This document shows positions 54,901 through 64,000 of a stretch of 64,000 nucleotides of DNA, piece after piece; the stretch's first letter is position 1; every line of letters begins with the position of its first letter. A model generated the notes under the pieces. That model saw only the letters and a list, made by a program, of their open reading frames with translations, had not been told where the DNA came from and made no database searches. Origin of the DNA: Symsagittifera roscoffensis (Eukaryota; Xenacoelomorpha; Acoela; Convolutidae); NCBI RefSeq assembly GCF_963678635.1, contig NC_087068.1, positions 41,937,649 through 42,001,648 on the forward strand, written 5' to 3'. The translations under genes and the position numbers were made by a program.

Positions 54901-55747
54901 TGCTCGACCTATGTTTCGACTGTGCTCGACCTATGTTTTGACGGTATTCGACCTTTGTTTCGACGGTATTCGACCTATGTTTCGACTGTGCTCGACCTAT
55001 GTTCGACTGTGCTCGACCTATGTTTTGACAGTGCTCGACCTATGTTTCGGACTGTGCTCGAACTATGTTTCGACTGTGCTCAACCTATGTTTCGGCTGTG
55101 CTCGAACTATGTTTCGACTGTGCTCGACCTATGTTTCGACTGTGCCTCGACCTATGTTTCGACTGTGCTCGACCTATGTTTCGACTGTGCTCGACCTATG
55201 TTTCGACTGTGCTCGACCTATGTTTCGACTGCTCGGCCTATGTTTTGACAGTGCTCGACCTATGTTTCGACTGTGCTCGACCTATGTTTCGACTGTGCTC
55301 GAACAATGTTTCGACTGTGCTCGACCTATGTTTCGACTGTGCTCGATCTATGCTTCGACTGTGCTCGACCTATGTTTCGACTGTGCTCGACCTATGTTTC
55401 GACTGTGCTCGACCTATGTTTCGACTGTGCTCGACCTATGTTTTGACGGTATTCGACCTTTGTTTCGACGGTATTCGACCTATGTTTCGACTGTGCTCGA
55501 CCTATGTTTTGACTGCGCTCGACCTATGTTTGACAGTGCTCGACCTAGTTTTGACAGTGCTCGACCTATGTTTTGACGGTATTCGACCTTTGTTTTGACA
55601 GTGCTCGACCAATGTTCGACTGTGCTCGACCTATGTTTCGACTGTGCTCGACCTAAGTTTTGACAGTGCTCGACCTATGTTTTGACAGTGCTCGACCTTT
55701 GTTTTGACGGTATTCGACCTATGTTTCGACTTTGGGCTCGACCTAAA
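39950..55747. repeat. 22-bp satellite array, about 15.8 kb
   Basis: The main unit is two 11-base halves, TGCTCGACCTA and TGTTTCGACTG, repeated roughly 715 times. The halves are themselves similar, so the unit is an old dimer. Variants recur in blocks: TTTTGACAG, the pair ATTCGACCTTTG / TTTCGACGGT, CGATCTATGC, CGAACTATG, CGACCAATG. Each unit has two TCGA sites and two CpGs. Because 22 is not a multiple of 3, each forward frame reads the same 22-residue cycle (MFRLCSTYVST, VLDLCFDCARP), broken only by TGA in TTTTGAC variants; the reverse strand has TAG in each frame. ORFs up to 532 codons are therefore a by-product of the repeat, not genes. Confidence 0.98.
41430..53330. repeat. Long-range duplication inside the satellite (6.26-6.86 kb shift)
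   Basis: The same series of unit variants at 41.43-44.0 kb returns at 48.29-50.86 kb (shift 6,858), and 44.6-47.06 kb returns at 50.86-53.3 kb (shift 6,264). The difference, 594 bases, equals 27 units and corresponds to a local repeat in the first copy (44003 and 44597). A shorter period near 1,692 also links 45.3-46.3 kb to 47.0-48.0 kb. Stepwise unequal exchange is the simple explanation. Confidence 0.85.
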
Positions 55748-56134
55748 TTGCTTCTCGACCACAGATTTGTATTTTTAGTCGCAAAACTGCACTTGCTCAT
55801 TTTTCAAAGTCAAAAAATAAGTCGAGCACCTTGATTCGGGCTGTTCTCGATCAATTGATGACCTGCCGAGAACTAACAACGCTCCCGAAATAATTCACGG
55901 TGAACTTCACTTGATAATATAACTGTCAAGTCCAGATGTCTGGAAGTTCATCGAAATCAACAATCTCTCTAGTCGCTTAGTTTTCGAGGCAACAGTCTTT
56001 ACATTCAATTGGTCTTTTTTGCTATGGTAGTTGTTCAACAAACAGAATGCAATCAAGGAAAATCTTTTTGGGCGTATAAAATGCTTAAAAAAAGCTACCA
56101 GTGAGGATATATCGCTGTTAATTTATATCGCTAT
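55748..56134. other. Right flank of the satellite
   Basis: Decayed units (CTCGACCTAAATTG, CTCGACCACAGATTTG) run to AAGTCGAGCACCTTGATTCG at 55819-55838, whose reverse complement resembles the left edge at 39846. No gene seen beyond. Confidence 0.5.
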
Positions 56135-56247
56135 TTGAATAACATCGCTGTTAATTGTGTTTTAAATCATACCCCTGTTGCCATGTTTTTGATTCTATTC
56201 TCTTATGAGTTACATTCATTGTACTACTTCAATGTTACAGTGCTGTT

Positions 56248-56529
56248 TTGGAGTTCGAAGATTTTTCCACCTCTCTTCGACGTTCAAATTCGTTTTCCGA
56301 GTTGCTTTTTGGGCCAACGACTAGTGTAAAGGATGTTAAAAATAAAAATGGAGGTTTTTCTCCTTTAGGGGATTTACTATTGGGGTATCAGTCGGGATTA
56401 TATCCGGAGAGGTTTTATCCAGGGGGACTTAGTCCGCGGGTAGTGCAGGAAATGTTACTTAATTATTTATTTTTAAAACTTGACATAAGCTCCGGCCTTA
56501 TATGGGAATACAAGCTTTTCCTGAATTGA
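56248..56529 (+). CDS. Unrecognised 93-codon ORF
   Basis: Reads MEFEDFSTSLRRSNSFSELL, then GGFSPLGDLLLGYQSGL, YPGGLSPRVVQEMLLNYLF and LDISSGLIWEYK. The nominal start is an alternative codon; no ATG opens it. The stretch 56340-56440 is less AT-rich than its surroundings, with GGGG runs. I recognise no family. It may be a fragment of a coding exon or chance; there is a stop at 56527. Confidence 0.25.
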   Translation: MEFEDFSTSLRRSNSFSELLFGPTTSVKDVKNKNGGFSPLGDLLLGYQSGLYPERFYPGGLSPRVVQEMLLNYLFLKLDISSGLIWEYKLFLN

Positions 56530-56574
56530 ACCCCAGCCGTAAAACGGAAAAAGTCAGTGACGCAGAACACTATG

Positions 56575-56878
56575 TTAAACAAGACTGCTCGTATCAGGGC
56601 GAAGCCCTGAAGGTTCCGACTGCCTTTTAAGGTTTATGGAGCAGCAGTAATAACAAAAAAAATTAAATGAAATAAAATAAAGTGAAAATTTTTTTTCTCC
56701 AAAATTTGAATTTTTTTTTGTGAAAATCATCCCCCCACACGCCATATAAAGTACAAAAAGATAGATTTTGTTCGCTTGTAACAAATCAATTATGGCAAAT
56801 AAGCTTCGTTCAACCAATTTGGAACGATTTATAAGACGGATTAAATCTCCGCTTACGCGTTAACAGCGCGAATTAAAT
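56575..56878 (-). mobile_element. TIR-element family piece, cut by the gap
   Basis: Reverse complement of the 36.08-36.44 kb sequence: AAGACTGCTCGTATCAGGGC, CGAAGCCCTGAAGGTTCCG, then CACACGCCATATAAAGTAC, TTGGAACGATTT and CCGCTTACGCGTTAA. It runs into the N gap, so its far end is missing. Confidence 0.7.
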
Positions 56879-57078
56879 NNNNNNNNNNNNNNNNNNNNNN
56901 NNNNNNNNNNNNNNNNNNNNNNNNNNNNNNNNNNNNNNNNNNNNNNNNNNNNNNNNNNNNNNNNNNNNNNNNNNNNNNNNNNNNNNNNNNNNNNNNNNNN
57001 NNNNNNNNNNNNNNNNNNNNNNNNNNNNNNNNNNNNNNNNNNNNNNNNNNNNNNNNNNNNNNNNNNNNNNNNNNNNNN
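56879..57078. other. Assembly gap of 200 N
   Basis: Exactly 200 unknown bases, a conventional scaffold-gap size, so the true distance is unknown. It lies inside a repeat-family piece, which explains the failed join. Confidence 0.98.
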
Positions 57079-58640
57079 TTCACAACTTTTTTTTCTTTTA
57101 TGGGTTGAAAATTTAGCAAAAATTCATGGAATTTTTTGTTGCCCGCTCAAATTTTTCGCGAAAAAGCTGAAAAAGCTAGTGTATACTCAAAAAAAAAACA
57201 ATTATTGTTTCGACTTTTGAATAGTTGTCCTCGGGGTGGTTTTTGTCTCCAAACAAACATAAAACTTTTCAACCAGGAATTTAAGACTGGATTTTTTTAT
57301 ATCATCCAAAATAAATTGTTTTCTTGAGCTCAAATTGAAAGAGATATTTCACCTGTAATTAATTTTCGAAAAACTATGGGAATTTAAATTTTGCTAGTTT
57401 GGCCAAATTGGGACAATTAGTGCCTGATGCAATTCGTTCTTATTACGCGTAATCGGAGACTAAATCCGTCTTACAAATCGTTTCGAATTAAATTGAGGCA
57501 TGCCTTTTGGTGTAAACAGTGCTGTTTTAAATTAGTGGGACACGACAAACAACGGTGGAGAATTCAAACGGGTTTTTTCTCAGATTGGGTTAAGATCTGA
57601 CAAAAAGTGAAAAGAACAAAAGTTTACCGAATTTCACCAGAATTAATATACATTTTTTAAGCAATTTTTTGTGTATTGCAAATAAGTTTTACACACCAAT
57701 TGGTCATTTTGCTTTTTTAGTTAATCAAGCATTACCTTCAAACTACCTAATTTTTTGATACGAAAAATTTAAGCAAACGACTCTTAAAAAAAACAATTTT
57801 ACGGAACCCGACAAAAAATTAGGGAGAAGAAATCCTACAAAAATTTGTATAAATGATTATATTTCGGTTTGATAGTCGAAAAAATTCAGTTTAGACTCAA
57901 ATGTTTAGATTAAAAACAACTTTTGAACGTTCTGAGTTTTTTTTTGCAGATTTTATCCTATTGGTTTTTGTTGGGCTGTGGAAAAGTCTTTTTTATATAA
58001 CTTCTTATCAATTACTTCGGCGTCAACTTTTGATTAAAAAAACGCAAAACTGATTATTTTTGGGATAAAAAGGGTTTTTGTGTTTCTTATTTATTAGAAA
58101 AAAATATACATACTTTTTTTTCTAATTTTCCGTTTTTTAAAGTGATCATTAGCTGATAGACCTTAAAATGCAGTAGGAACATTCAAGGCCCCGCCTTGAT
58201 GCGAGAAGTCTTGTTTCTTTGCTGCACAAAAACCTCTCTCCAATTGTTTTAAATAAAACATGTTAAACTGTAGGTTAAGGAAAAATTGTAAACCAGGCAA
58301 AGCCCGGAATATTTTGACTGCTTTTGGGACTTTTTTTCAATTTTACAAAAATATATTCCCCACGCACTAATGTAACTACAAAGAGACGTTTTAGCGCCCT
58401 GTATCTTAATAGCACAACCAAATGACTTGTTTCAATTACATTTGGAATGCATGAATCCGCCGCTTACACGTGTTATACGAACGCAAACTATCGCTTATTA
58501 ACTCTCAAAATTTGGCCAAATTAGCAAGTTTGAGCAGTCATAATTGTGTTAAAATTGATCATAGACAAATATAACTTTTCAAATTTCAGCTCGAGAAAAC
58601 ATTATTTTTTAGATTATTATAAATTCTGTCAAAAACGCTT
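57079..58640 (+). repeat. Diverged TIR-element family sequence
   Basis: 57320-57490 (GATATTTCACCTGTAATTA, TTTGGCCAAATTGGGAC, TATTACGCGTAATCGGAG, ACTAAATCCGTCTTACAAATC) is a diverged copy of 35990-36140. 58168-58330 is a shorter version of the TIR element, with ends GCAGTAGGAACATTCAAGGC and CAAAGCCCGGAATATTTTG. Between them lies AT-rich DNA without genes. Confidence 0.6.
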
Positions 58641-58714
58641 TGTTAAAACGTCAAAAACTGAGTGAACAAAAAAATCACCTAAAGCACAAATACTCTTTAA
58701 TTTCTTTGAACAAT

Positions 58715-59650
58715 AACCAGCTAATACAGCCATGCGACATAGAAAGTGCATTTTTTTACTTAAACGAGCAATTGAACGGTTTTTTGTTCATGTTTTTGCC
58801 GTTTTCTCTGCAACTATTCAAAATATAGAATTGATATTTTGGCATATGCGAGAAAAAATTGTTTGGAAGGGCTCAGCAGGGCCGAAATTTGAGAAATATA
58901 ATTTTAACGCGAGAATTAGCCAGAAAAACATAACTAGTTTTAGAGGTGTTCTAGCTGTGGAAATATCCTCGTATAGAACATCAGAAATTTGAATTGATCG
59001 ATAACAAAATTGAACAAACTTTTTGGTCCGGCGTACAAAAACGGCTAAAATTTCATCAACAATTTTGCGCTGATTAACAGAATAAGTCAAGAAAAGAAAT
59101 GTTCCGGCAAATATTTCGGAAAAGATACTGTTCTAATCTATGCACAGGTTTCTTATTAGCAGTTAAGTTGTCTAAAAACTGTCTTTATATTCCTGGTATA
59201 AGCTCCCGCTAATTTTAATATATGAGGCTTCAAAACAGATATGACCGTTTCTTGACGCCCGACCAAAAAACTCTTTCAAATATGTTATCTGTCATTTTTT
59301 GACAGCTTAAAGAGTACGCCATGTTCATCAGCTTCCCAAAATACTATTTTTAGCTATTGAATGCGAATTTCTAATTTAGTTTGCGAGGATGTTTCCACAG
59401 CTAGAACACCCCTAAAACTAGAGCTTATATTGTTATACTGGCTATATCACGCAATAAGAAGCAGATTTCTCAAATTTTGGCCCACCTAAGCCATTCCAAC
59501 TAATTTCATCTAGCATATGGCAATTTTTCAATCCTATATTTTGAATAGTAGCAGAGAAAACGGCAAAAACGTGAAGAAACGTGAAAAATTCGTTCATTTG
59601 CTCGTTGAAATCAAAAAGTTGCAACTTCTGTCCCGTGACTGTAGCTAACA
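58715..59650. repeat. Long inverted repeat, arms ~265 bp, spacer ~400 bp
   Basis: Left arm 58715-58985 and right arm 59385-59650 are reverse complements at about 75-80 percent by eye: CGAGCAATTGAACG against CGAGCAAATGAACG, TTTTTGCCGTTTTCTCTGC in both, and GGTGTTCTAGCTGTGGAAA in both. The outer ends fade near AGCTAATACAGCC / AGCTACAGTC. It is likely a decayed foldback or MITE-type element; ORFs on both arms are mirror images of the repeat. Confidence 0.8.
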
Positions 59651-59741
59651 GCTCAACAGTTATATAAAAAAGCTATTGAGACTCATGCTAACATTGTTCA
59701 GGTTGATTTAAATTTCGTCAGGCTGTTTTGTTTTGTTTCAG

Positions 59742-60080
59742 AATTACTTCGCTACAATTACACTTCTAGGCTTCATCGTATTTTTTGCACTCATTCCAAT
59801 TACATTTCAAGATCAAGTGGAGCAAAAAAACGAGGGAGACGAAAAAAGAAAAGATGATCAAATTGGCTCAATGGCATTTGGCAAACGAAGCACTAATATT
59901 GGTTTCATTAGATCGAAATTCAACCTGGAACCATTGAGCTACGAATACCTAAAAGTTAAATTAACCGGTTTAATCCTTGGATCAAAAAAACTGAAAACTG
60001 AGAGAATTGCTACTGGTTTTTTAGCAAAGTCGCGAAAACTACCAGAAGGCATCGACTATTTTTTGTGGGGATCTAAATGA
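59742..60080 (+). CDS. Putative secreted or neuropeptide-like precursor, last coding exon
   Basis: A strong acceptor (GTTTTGTTTTGTTTCAG) ends at 59741. The exon reads NYFATITLLGFIVFFALIPI, a hydrophobic segment fit for a signal peptide whose first residues would come from an upstream exon. It is followed by TFQDQVEQKNEGDEKR, then KDDQIGSMAFGKR. The latter has a dibasic site before it and the Gly-Lys-Arg amidation/cleavage signal after it, predicting an amidated peptide ending MAF. More basic pairs follow (SKK, SRK), and the end is GIDYFLWGSK. The stop is at 60078-60080. Three bases after the stop a donor GTAAGT (60083) pairs with an acceptor TTCTTTAAAG (60188), a 106-base intron in the 3' UTR. 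I do not recognise the peptide family; an unrelated single-pass membrane protein is possible. Confidence 0.45.
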   Translation, partial: NYFATITLLGFIVFFALIPITFQDQVEQKNEGDEKRKDDQIGSMAFGKRSTNIGFIRSKFNLEPLSYEYLKVKLTGLILGSKKLKTERIATGFLAKSRKLPEGIDYFLWGSK

Positions 60081-60082
60081 TT

Positions 60083-60188
60083 GTAAGTGTCATCATCGAT
60101 CATTGTACAGATATACAAGAAAGCAACGACGACCTTATTTAACAAGACCTATTTAAACTCATAATCCTATCTTTTGTTTTCTTTAAAG
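60083..60188 (+). other. Putative 3' UTR intron
   Basis: GTAAGT at 60083 and a pyrimidine-rich TTTTGTTTTCTTTAAAG ending at 60188 give a canonical GT-AG pair of 106 bases directly after the stop codon of the peptide exon. Confidence 0.45.
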
Positions 60189-60283
60189 ATGTATAGTTAA
60201 TATGGCTTACGCAATAGTTTTTTTTAGTGCCACAGAACTCAGAAATGACAAGGAACACAATGATAAATTGTTTTTTTTTGCCA

Positions 60284-60289
60284 AATAAA
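60284..60289 (+). terminator. Polyadenylation signal AATAAA
   Basis: AATAAA about 200 bases after the stop of the peptide-precursor exon, preceded by a T9 tract. It fits the end of that transcript. Confidence 0.4.
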
Positions 60290-62300
60290 ATATTGTACCG
60301 CTACCATCATCACACTTAGCGCGTAGATTGAGTTATCGTCGTTAGAATCTTTTCAGTCCATTTTTGTGTTCTAAAAACATCCATTCTATTAAAAGTCTAT
60401 CCTGCCTGTGTGCTTGGATTTGTTTGTTACTCTACTTGAACAATTGAACAAAAATGATTGATTTTTTGTATAAATGAATGTAATCCCTGGAAATATGCCC
60501 AGGAAAGGGTTGAAAACTTTTCATTTTTCAATTTCAAAATTGATTTACTGATTTTGAGATTTTTCTTACGATTAAAAACTGGAGAAAATTTATTTGTCTT
60601 GCTATTGAAGTAGTGAAAAAGGAATTTTCAAAGATATCAAGTATCCATTGAGGAGTTTTTTGGAAAAAGGCAAGTTGTGTGAAAAAAAGTGGCATGTTGT
60701 GTGAGGCACGTTGTGTGACAAAAAAGTTCAAGTTGTTTCCCAAAGTTTAAATAACTAATAACAGCTTCGGATAAGAATTGATTTACGAGGTTAGCCGTGG
60801 TTGCCTCTTGACTCATAAGTTCAAGAATCGATGTTGCAAATTGCTGGAGCCAGCTTTCTTACAAATTCTATCGAACCTTTGGTAGAACCCGGACAAGAAC
60901 AACTGAAGAACGAAGAATATGCAAAACCGCGACTCATTTGGAATCACCGCAACATCTATCCCGATAAAAAAACATAAATTCAATCAATCAAAAATTGACC
61001 AAAAATACAGTTCTGCAGCTGATCGAGTAAATATCCCTCTGACTTCACATCAAAACAACGATAGGGCTGAAGTAATTTCTGTTCTGATTTCCATCCACAA
61101 ACTGCTTGTAAGCACATGATGAAAACAATCTGTATTACAACCATTTGGAGCATTACTGAAATGGATTACAACCAGCTCACAAAATGAGTACATCAACTGT
61201 TATGATATCGCAATATACTTTCGCATCCCATATTCTTGCAATTACCCGATTTTCTTCTTCTCTCAAGCCTAGAGCATACAAGAGAAGTGCTCCCAGATCT
61301 GTCGCAGTACCCGCATTCGAACTTGTGAACAAACAGGAATTTTATTCTCGCTAGCGTAAGAACGCAAAATACACAGGGAGAATTCGCTTTTCAAATATAC
61401 CGAGTCGCAAACCAGATAGACACATCTGTCGGCTTCAAAAAAATTGGACTCGAAAATTTCACAGAAAACAACATCTGCGCATGGAAAACTGCGTGCAACT
61501 GCAAACGGGGCAAAAACAACTGGAAACTTTTCTACGGAAACGAAAGTGGATCAACTCCAAAGCTGTAAGACCACAACAAAACAAAAACCACAGCAACAAC
61601 AATATCAACAAAAACAACAACAACCTGTTACCCCATCACTACCCGGGCTACCACATTAAAACAGCTACCAGCAAAAATTTGCCCATCGCAAACTAGGAAT
61701 CCTAAGCTTCTAACATTAAAGTGCTATAAAGAGAATAACTCGAAAATTAAAAAATGAAATTTTTTGTATGAAATACGGTCATTTCCTAGTAAAGAGAGAA
61801 AGATCCGCTGGAAAAACGCCAAAAACAAACGTAAAACACGTAAACAAATCAAGTTCTCGTGTCGGGACTTACTGTTATATTTTCCGTCACTATAAATAAA
61901 TCAAAATAAGCATTTCCTGTTTTGGAACGAGCTTACAGTGGATATTTTATAGTTTCACACAAAAACCAATCATTTTTTGAACACACTAATACAACTAAAC
62001 TTTTGCCTCAAAAATCGAAACAAAATAAGTGAAAATTTGATTTTTAGTTTCAATTAAGCTTGTGAAGAAAAAGAGCACATTAAGCAAAACTCAAAAAAAC
62101 CAGTTTATAGAAAAAAGTTCATCTTTGTAAGCAAAAAAAAACTCCTGGAAGAAATTCAGATGTTTGTAGCATCCATAATCTCAGATAGCTGAAAAAGTGA
62201 CTGGCCGATTCGACGAATAGCGGACTGAAAGGATGGATTAATAGATGAATGGCTCAATGCTTAGCGGGATGACTGGCTGAATGTATGAATCGAAAGACGA
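60290..62300. other. Region without a firm gene
   Basis: 60665-60740 has three GTTGTGTGA motifs in 60 bases. 61575-61630 is CAA/ACA-rich and yields a chance poly-Gln frame (QQQQYQQKQQQ). 62205-62320 is rich in GATGG/GAATG words, like a worn tetranucleotide minisatellite. No protein family recognised. Confidence 0.4.
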
Positions 62301-62338
62301 TTCGATGATGGCCGATGGATGGTTGGCTTCACTTCGTC

Positions 62339-63930
62339 TTAACCTAGGTACATTTGTCCCACCTGGTCACTGTCTGTCATAACATAGGTATTGGTGTACA
62401 TGTTGAACCCATCCGCTTTGAGCATTATTTGATGTTTTCCGAAGACCTCTTCATGACGCCTATTGAGTTTCATGGTCTGAGTACCACCTGTGACCAACAG
62501 AGCTGGCAAAGCCTTTGACACGGTTCCTGGTTCTCTTTGCGGCATATAATCTGCAAAAAGATCGATGTGCATCATGGAGAAATCTAACGGTTTACTCAAA
62601 CTCCTGATCAAGTGATGACCAGCCACCGAGTTTATCGAATGTATTTGCTGCCCTATTTTAAATCAAACTGCTAGGTGCTTTGGTCTCTTCTACTCAGGAT
62701 GCTTTAAAAGCATTAAGTTTGTCCGCATTCTCTCATTATCCAACTCCAGCTTGACCCTCCAAGTAGTCTCCGTTGTTGCCGATTCCTGTAGAACTCTTTC
62801 ATTGAGTCTCTGAGTGCTGCTTGGTTATCTATCCCGAAGTTTCAGGTTCAATTCCGTTCGCTTGCTCTTTTACTGCATTCATTTTAATTGGCACCATCAC
62901 ATGAAGTTTCTCCCTCTTTGCAGTTTCTGCTGCATTCTTCACGCGTGCACTCCTGATTTTGTTTTCAGTAGAGCGCCTCCTCATGTCTGGGATGATTAAT
63001 AACCGCCACTATATCCGAGAAATACGGACAGCCAGATTTAAAATGGCTTTCCAAGTTGTAAAAGAAGCACTGAGGCCCAAAATTGTAGATGAACCCTCTT
63101 TTGAAAATTTCATAATCGATTTTTGATACATTTTCATCGTCGAGGCAAAAAATGATTTCCTTCTAACCCGCTTGTATATTAGACATGCTGATACACGATG
63201 ATCCGTGGAACAGCAGTTTGCAAAAGAGTTTCTTTTGTCCATGTCAACCCTGTGATTGTACCAAATTTGTTTACCCTGACTTGCAGATCCATTGTTAAAA
63301 TTGCAATAATTGATCATGTAAAAATCGGACTTCAGAAGCAGATGTTTCTCAGTTTAGCTTCAACTTCTCTCGTGTTGGTGCATCAGTAGAGAGCGGAAGG
63401 TAATGAGTTCTGAAACTAGTTCCATGTTCAGCATCATTTATCACAATCTACGCGTTTAGAGGCTACTGCCAACTTCAATCCACTGTTAGGTTGATCTGGT
63501 TGGCTTCGAGGTCTAAGAATTTACAAGTCATCTAGGAATTGGTTTTTTGTTTCATCTTCGCGTTTTTTGTAACACTTGTCACGACCTATTGTTATCCAGA
63601 AAGTTTTTTTTGAAACATTGTTTCCCTGATAGAAATTTTTGATATCTTACAGTTTACGGCAGTTCTTTCCAAGTTGTTAGTGAGTGCGCTTCATTCCTGC
63701 CTTCCTTTGTCACCTCTATCCAAGTGTCTACAGAAATATCCGTTTCGTCCTGAGAACATCTTGACTTCTTTCAGAGTCTTTTCGACTTCTCGCTGCAATC
63801 AGTGATTCTCGATAGTCTTGTCCAGAACGTCTCGGCTTGAATGACGTTGTTATTGCTGTAGTGTCTTGATTGTACCCTGCACAGTTGTGGGTCTCAGGAC
63901 TGTAAACCATTGATTGCTATAGAATATCCC
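62339..63930 (-). pseudogene. Probable LTR-retrotransposon gag/protease remnant
   Basis: In minus-strand order: a Gag-like segment near 63730-63660 (DTWIEVTKEGRNEAHSLTTW), a Cys/His cluster near 63230 (CCSTDHRVSAC, like part of a zinc knuckle), a helical piece near 62760 (WRVKLELDNERMRTNLMLL), and a segment at 62530-62339 (LPALLVTGGTQTMKLN ... VMTDSDQVGQMYLG) that resembles a damaged retropepsin whose D-T-G is lost. The order Gag, nucleocapsid, protease is right, but each match is weak and stops separate them. No RT follows to the left. Confidence 0.3.
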
Positions 63931-64000
63931 GGTTGTTAGTGTCCTTCGGATGAGCCTTTTCTCGGTTTCATGTAGCTCCCTCCTGACGAGCCTTCTCTTC

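Noticed and set aside
40028-55598. Many long forward ORFs (up to 532 codons) coding Cys-rich repeats
   Set aside because: They arise because a 22-base unit without stops gives the same open cycle in all three frames; overlapping ORFs in every frame and variant TGA codons argue against a protein gene.
39950-55747. CRISPR-like array
   Set aside because: Repeats are directly adjacent with no unique spacers, and the setting is an animal genome.
53285-55747. Functional diversification of satellite units by indels
   Set aside because: The indels are scattered single bases with a sharp start next to a scaffold gap, which fits consensus error better.
61444-61690. Poly-Gln ORF
   Set aside because: Caused by a CAA-rich simple sequence; two frames are open and no conserved domain is visible.

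Overview
The window is AT-rich nuclear DNA from an invertebrate animal; the species cannot be fixed from sequence alone. The evidence is a TBC1D16-like Rab-GAP exon, GT-AG introns, and a mixture of metazoan transposons (Ty3/gypsy, CR1-like LINEs, an RLE-type LINE, Penelope-like and Polinton/Maverick remnants, MITE-like pieces) with a large satellite. No rRNA, tRNA, CRISPR array or bacterial operon was seen. Nearly everything recognisable is mobile or repetitive. The only likely host genes are one TBC1D16-like exon (6.9-7.8 kb, minus) and a small secreted, neuropeptide-like exon (59.7-60.1 kb, plus).

Layout: 0-3.6 kb, 3' part of a Ty3/gypsy retrotransposon whose last ORF ends in a TARG1/OARD1-like macro domain with both catalytic residues kept. 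3.8-4.4 kb, a 172-bp tandem repeat. 6.0-6.5 kb, an old ~165-bp degenerate tandem repeat. 8.56-8.94 kb, a 3' stub of an RLE-type LINE. 9.75-13.53 kb, an apparently intact CR1-like LINE whose ORF1 and ORF2 share one frame and are separated by one UGA followed by CUA. 13.53-13.84 kb, a Penelope-like RT remnant. 14.0-17.1 kb (minus), a decayed LINE with PHD finger, RT and restriction-like endonuclease. 18.27-32.86 kb (minus), a head-to-tail array of three full units and one truncated unit of another CR1-like LINE; every full unit has lost most of its AP endonuclease. 33.0-34.6 kb, two decayed pieces of protein-primed DNA polymerase B. 34.64-34.86 kb, a near-perfect palindrome. 35.9-39.5 kb, a 1,805-bp direct duplication carrying a small TIR element. 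39.95-55.75 kb, a 22-bp satellite of roughly 715 units with longer-range duplications. 56.6-58.5 kb, more pieces of the TIR-element family around a 200-N gap. 58.7-59.65 kb, a long inverted repeat. 62.3-63.9 kb (minus), a probable gag/protease remnant.

The strongest signals are: (1) the macro domain on a gypsy element, in the place where env-like ORFs sit, predicted to remove ADP-ribose from Asp/Glu; (2) the same UGA-CUA junction between ORF1 and ORF2 in two different CR1-like families, implying ORF2 expression by stop-codon readthrough; (3) DNA-level amplification of an already dead, endonuclease-less LINE as ~4.1-kb tandem units whose joints carry a TTTCTAGAAA palindrome; (4) the satellite, built from an 11-bp half unit, open in all three forward frames, with a burst of single-base indels at its right end that probably marks poor consensus near a scaffold gap. 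Functional statements are inference from motifs; no database search was run.
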